Shown here piece after piece: positions 60,129 to 64,000 of a stretch of 64,000 nucleotides of DNA. Position 1 is the first letter of the stretch. Each line of letters starts with the position of its first letter. Source of the DNA: Pseudoips prasinana (Eukaryota > Arthropoda > Insecta > Lepidoptera > Nolidae); the NCBI GenBank assembly GCA_951640165.1, contig OX621234.1, positions 4,097,001-4,161,000 of the forward strand. The letters are read 5' to 3'. The position numbers and the translations under genes were made by a program. The notes below the pieces were generated by a model, which was not told the DNA's origin, searched no databases, and saw only the letters and a list, made by a program, of their open reading frames with translations.

Positions 60129-60327
60129 TGTAAAGATGTACAAACACTTTTATTTTTCAATATTTTAATTAATATTAGACAGCAATCACAGTCGTGTACC
60201 ACCGCGGCCATCGAGAGATACCCCCCACGACGTTTTTTCCAGCCGCAAGCCCGACGTCACCGCACCCGAGCGCTTCCGACCGTTGGCGATTACTCCCGAT
60301 TAAGATAGCGGCGATATTTTATTAACA
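60129..60327 (-). repeat. Gypsy 5' LTR
   Basis: In element orientation it starts TGTTAATAAAATATCGCCGC and ends CTTTACA at 60129. The 185-bp core is virtually identical to the 3' LTR, but the first 13-20 bp differ. Just inside the LTR lies ttcagaagtggcattttata, where a primer-binding site is expected; I cannot assign a tRNA. Confidence 0.85.
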
Positions 60328-61477
60328 TATTACTGTTGCAGGGGTAAACGGCAGGTCTGTATGGGATTTTTGTACCGCTAGTAAAATTTCGTGTTTTGGG
60401 ATATTTTATGTTTTAATTGGTAGTTAATGTGATAGAATTTATCTATCTATCTTTAATTTCTTAGATTTTTTGAACTTGGGATATAAAAGTTATAGCCAGT
60501 TTTATTTTAAGGTGAGATACTTATGGTAATCTGTGGGTCAACCCCATGACCGTGGATACATTGCAGTTCGAAAATCGCTCTTACTGCCTAAGTAATAAAG
60601 ATACTGTAAATATCAAAGTGTGTCTACTGATGTGGTAATGAAATGCTAGTGTTAACTAGTGTACTAATGAATATTGTTACATATTATATTTACATAAACA
60701 TTGTTATGGTGATAAAGTAAAATATGTTGTCGCTCTTTTTGTAGTCTTTACATGGATTTATTCCGAACCTGCCCCGAAAACCCTAACCGGGTCGCAAGTT
60801 AGGTTAGCAATATGCAAAAAACTATTATTTGTTGAAATAATGAAAAGTTCTTTATTTCCATTAATTACAAAGTTCATACCCCAGTGTACATTTGTGTGAG
60901 GTTGCGAGTAGTTTTATACGAGGTTTTAAGTGGAGGTTAATAAAACAATAGGTTCTTTGTTTTTTGTAACTACATTTATTTTATTAGTATTATTATTAAT
61001 TCATCCTTAGTATTACTTCATCTAAGAACATCTTCATATAAGTAACAAACAATAATTATCACATAGCACAAAGCAACATTGGGTTTATTGAGAACTTCAC
61101 TCTCATCAGATAAAGCATGTCTTCTTAGTCGGGGCAAGCGAATGTAGTAACACATTGTAAACTCGTCAGTTTAATTAAATGATAAAGAGTCCTTTCGCGA
61201 ATCCACTGTAACAGATATATATTATAGTACGGAGGATAACTCAACGTAAAAATTTCAAGATAATTTGCTAAATTGATGACATGTATCAAAACAACAGCAA
61301 TAAATACCTGATACATTGTCTTTGCCTGTCAATAAATAATTGCCATGAACAAAAAAAATATTGACGACGAAAATCGTTCCTATTCTAAATCATTAATTAT
61401 TACGATTTAATACAACTACTGTGCTTTCATAGGTATAATAAATAAGTATATAATTATACCTATGATTTATATGCAAT
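60328..61477. other. no recognised feature
   Basis: AT-rich. I see no element ends, SINE heads or coding similarity on either strand. Confidence 0.45.
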
Positions 61478-61785
61478 CAGAATCAGAATCAGAATTATTT
61501 ATTTGCTAGAACATGGTAATATTGGTGTTACATAATTATGCTCTACATATTCTGTCATCAATATATGACGTGCAAATTTTAATACATACTTAATAATAAA
61601 ATAATATTTGTTAATTGGAATTAAATTAAATTGTTATTAATACTATGTCAACTTATCTTCTAGGTAATCTTTTAATTTGTAATAATTTTTAATACATAAC
61701 ATGTCAGTCAATTGTTTTTTAAATTTTGGTAATGGCAATTCTTTTAAACATTTAGGCAGATGATTGTATATTATTATGGACATGC
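61478..61785 (-). pseudogene. LINE C-terminal fragment with (CAGAAT)n tail
   Basis: The minus strand encodes NHLPKCLKELPLPKFKKQLT, then DMLCIKNYYKLKDYLEDKLT and a stop near 61648, the usual basic tail of CR1/Jockey-like ORF2 proteins. The 3' UTR reaches a poly(A)-signal-like AATAAATAATTC. The tail is cagaatcagaatcagaat (about 61482-61497). No catalytic part. Confidence 0.65.
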
Positions 61786-62294
61786 AGTGTTGTTCCCATT
61801 TAAAAATAATTAATTATAATTTCGATATTTATATTATTTTACACATGGCAATTTCTGAAAAAGTAACTGCGTTTATTTTACCATTTTATTACGTTTATAT
61901 ATTGAAAATAATTGAAATATTATTTTTGATTTTATTAATTAATCCCATATCTCCATATACTCGTATTATCCCATATCTAAAAATATTATACATACATTAA
62001 AATCAATGCCTTAGTTGTCTTAATAAGTGGTACAAATTATGTAGCTGAACACTAAAACAAGTATGCGGTACGATTTTTGCCATTCACATATTTATCTAAG
62101 TATTGCATATATAACAATCAATTGCCGTTCGTTAGTCTCGCTAAACCTCGAGAACGGCTGAACGGATATTTGGTCTTGTAATGTTCGTGGCGGTCTAGGA
62201 AAGTTTTAAAAGGTGAGAAAAATCGAATAATTGCCGGGAAAACCCTAAAAACAGCCCTCTTTTTTTCCCATACAAACATCTCCAAAGCTAACGC
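61786..62294. other. mostly unassigned
   Basis: AT-rich. About 62135-62290 (cctcgagaacggctgaacgg, then tcgtggcggtctaggaaagt) resembles the inner part of Helitron-like repeats in insects, without visible ends. Confidence 0.35.
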
Positions 62295-62655
62295 AAATAG
62301 ACTGTCGGTATGCCAAAGACCAATGGAGAGAAGTCTCCTATGGATAAAACTTAAAGACAGGGTCGGAAATGCAGAAATTCGGAAACGCACCCAAAGTTAG
62401 AGATGCTATACAACATATCAGAAGACTAAAATGGAAGTGGGCAGGTCATGTAGCGAGACTTGAGGATGGGCGTGAGTGGAAAGGACCAGGAAGTGGAAAG
62501 CGCAAACAAGGTCGTCCGCTCAAACTCTGGTCAGATGATATACGCGAGACCGCAGACAAACACTGGCTCGGTTTGCCACAAGATAGGGATAAATGGCACA
62601 ACCCGGAGGAGGCCTTCACCCGCACGGGGGTTCCTATGGAAGAAATCAAATAAAT
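62295..62655 (+). pseudogene. RTE-type LINE C-terminal fragment (different lineage from RTE-1)
   Basis: The open frame 62369-62653 gives IQHIRRLKWKWAGHVARLED, then KRKQGRPLKLWSDDIRETAD and a stop. It parallels RTE-1's KLKWQWAGHIARR and GRPPTRWTDD blocks, so it is the same protein region of a related but clearly diverged element. Just upstream, in other frames, are remnants of the RTE-type ERSLLWIKLKDR-like block (about 62320-62355). 5'-truncated, with a TAATAAATACTAAC-rich 3' end. Confidence 0.75.
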
Positions 62656-62930
62656 ATTACCTTAACTAATAAATACTAACAAAAATTACTTTATTACATT
62701 ATAATTACTAATCCACTTAACAAAATGTTACTTAGTTCATAGGAGCAAATAAAAAGGCTTTTTATTTTCATTTTTTTTTATTATATAAACGTCTTCTAAA
62801 ACAAAAGTTTAGGTTTTTTATTTAAGCGAAGTCTGCCGGGTCAGGTAGTGTATTATAATAATGTAATAGATATCTGACCTTTATATATATATATATGAAG
62901 ATTTTAAATGACTAAGTAGGTAAATCATTC
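62656..62930. other. no recognised feature
   Basis: AT-rich, with a short TA run near 62883. Confidence 0.35.
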
Positions 62931-62934
62931 GATC

Positions 62935-63010
62935 TATAGGCTTCAATGTTGAAAATCGATACCGGACCATCTATGATGCCACATGCGCTCATGGGAGTCG
63001 ATTGAAAACC
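62935..63010 (+). mobile_element. MITE-3 core fragment
   Basis: gaaaatcgataccggaccat, then ctatgatgccacatgcgctc, matches the MITE-3 middle. Ends absent. Confidence 0.6.
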
Positions 63011-63042
63011 TTGACTTGATGACCAGCTAATTAGGCGGAAGG

Positions 63043-63054
63043 CCCCCCCCCCCC
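63043..63054. repeat. C12 homopolymer in a short palindrome
   Basis: A 12-C run flanked by gcggaagg and ccttccgg. Confidence 0.8.
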
Positions 63055-63104
63055 TTCCGGCGGACGTTCTTGAGAAACATCTCTGAATTGATCAGAGAAT
63101 GTTT

Positions 63105-63175
63105 TAATCTTTTGTGTATGTAGTACACACTGTCATAGTATACGCTCTGCTTAGTTTGGGATTAGATGACTATAA
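63105..63175 (+). mobile_element. SINE-C 3' scrap
   Basis: agtatacgctctgcttagtt, then tgggattagatgac, matches 53070-53100. Confidence 0.6.
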
Positions 63176-63189
63176 TTATTACAATAAAA

Positions 63190-63837
63190 TATATTTATTT
63201 AAATAAATAATAATGTTAAGATATATTAGCTATTACTATATAAGTAAAAATTAAAAACTACATTAAAACTACATAGATATAAAATAAACTAAATCTAAAG
63301 AGCGCGTCAAAAAATTCCTCAACGTTGTCGGAGCACGTACCCAGACATAACAATACAATAATGATTTTAAATATTAACATGTAAACATTGCTTTAGTCTT
63401 CCATTCTTTAATTTTAATATAGTAGAACTAAATTTCAAAATAATAGATTAAAAAATTGTTATTTATTTAAGGATTTCGGAAAATATATGCGATAAAACAA
63501 ACCGCACGGACTGACTAATTATTTATTTTTTGTAACTTTTTACTATCCACTATGTTAATGTACTGCATTGTGACCTTGACAAGTACAAGTGTAAGTTAAT
63601 ACCCAAGTGCTAAAAAAAAAACATAAATATTGATTTTAAAACACTATAATACATCCTTGTGGCCATATATCCGACCATCCATCCACAAACAAATCAAATT
63701 CAGCATTGACACACAGGAGTGTTGATGCTGTGAGGCTGCGCGGTATAGGTGACTAGCGCGCGCTACGGTACGGCAACGGCGGTAGTGCAAACCATTCATG
63801 GCGGCGAATACGACGATAATTATCAGGAACAAATAGT
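63190..63837. other. no recognised feature
   Basis: AT-rich to about 63650, then GC-richer (gaggctgcgcggtataggtg, then gcgcgcgctacggta). No family match and no convincing open frame. Confidence 0.4.
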
Positions 63838-63908
63838 AGTTCGTCGCAGGAATCGAACCCGGGACACGAAGTGGCGAGGCGACTGTGTTAATCGCTTCGC
63901 CACACGAG
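63838..63908 (-). mobile_element. SINE-D head only
   Basis: Minus-strand tcgtgtggcgaagcgattaa, then cagtcgcctcgccacttcgt, then gtcccgggttcgattcc. The body is replaced by unassigned GC-rich sequence, which may be a different SINE body. Confidence 0.7.
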
Positions 63909-63935
63909 TAGTAAAAAGTGAGAAATATGTATGTG

Positions 63936-64000
63936 TCATCATCATCATCACATCAGCCGAAAGACGTCCACTGCTGGACAAAGGCCTCCCCCAAAGATCT
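63936..64000 (-). mobile_element. RTE-1 3' end running off the window
   Basis: catcatcatcatcacatcag, then ccgaaagacgtccactgctg, then gacaaaggcctcccccaaag, the complement of the RTE-1 3' end with its tail. The rest lies beyond 64000. Confidence 0.92.

Larger units (their letters stand above)
54715..60327 (-). mobile_element. Gypsy-type LTR retrotransposon, defective
   Basis: About 5.6 kb between two LTRs. The coding order on the minus strand is gag, protease, reverse transcriptase, RNase H, integrase, as in Ty3/Gypsy elements. No env-like region. I can see no target-site duplication at the outer edges. At least two frameshifts in pol, one in gag, two in-frame stops and two catalytic-residue losses are visible. 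Confidence 0.93.

Noticed and set aside
54715..60327. A retrovirus-like element with env
   Set aside because: No open frame or remnant lies between integrase and the 3' LTR beyond about 130 bp.

Overview
The window looks like lepidopteran (moth or butterfly) nuclear DNA. It is AT-rich, with no operons or bacterial signals. It is packed with short interspersed elements with tRNA-like heads, RTE- and R1-type LINEs whose proteins resemble the 'endonuclease-reverse transcriptase' copies common in Lepidoptera, Helitron-like repeats, MITEs and one Gypsy LTR element. I found no convincing host protein gene, tRNA gene, rRNA gene or CRISPR array. Almost everything I can support is mobile DNA, much of it nested. 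Family labels below (SINE-A to -D, SINE-5S, RTE-1, HEL-1 to -3, MITE-1 to -3, REP-P, REP-G, REP-X, U490) are mine and apply only to this window.

Layout. 1-5 kb: a 40-bp tandem repeat, SINE-B, SINE-D, a head-to-tail REP-G pair, MITE-1 and a 40-bp hairpin. 5-8 kb: two LINE fragments of opposite orientation, then SINE pieces. 8-12 kb: two SINE-5S copies (a SINE whose head resembles 5S rRNA), MITE-1 and MITE-2, R1-like LINE remnants. 12-16 kb: SINEs A-D, REP-P, MITE-3, HEL-1. 15.8-20.0 kb: the inverted-repeat element REP-X, split by a 3.8-kb DNA transposon with a decayed transposase; that transposon is itself interrupted by a SINE-A and a 238-bp RTE-1 derivative with a 16-bp target-site duplication. 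20-25 kb: more SINEs, HEL-1, RTE-1 scraps, and MITE-3 inside a SINE-C. 25.5-29.9 kb: a direct duplication whose copies carry different later insertions, a LINE in the first and a 270-bp retroposon in the second. 30-42 kb: SINEs, interrupted REP-P copies, LINE 3' ends, a 72-bp tandem repeat. 43.9-52.5 kb: two full-length RTE-1 elements in opposite orientation, each with a target-site duplication; one carries a TTAA-flanked foldback MITE, the other sits in a second REP-X copy. 54.7-60.3 kb: a minus-strand Gypsy element with 185-bp LTR cores that differ at one base, but broken coding regions and a 520-nt intron-like insertion between protease and reverse transcriptase. 60.3-64 kb: mostly unassigned AT-rich DNA, two LINE 3' ends, a SINE-D scrap and the edge of another RTE-1 element.

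How the parts relate. RTE-1 is the probable source of the short 5'-plus-3' derivatives at 15.6, 18.8, 38.3 and 41.4 kb. SINE and MITE insertions into older repeats give a relative chronology. The two REP-X copies, and the two copies of the 25.5-29.9 kb duplication, act as empty-site controls for each other.
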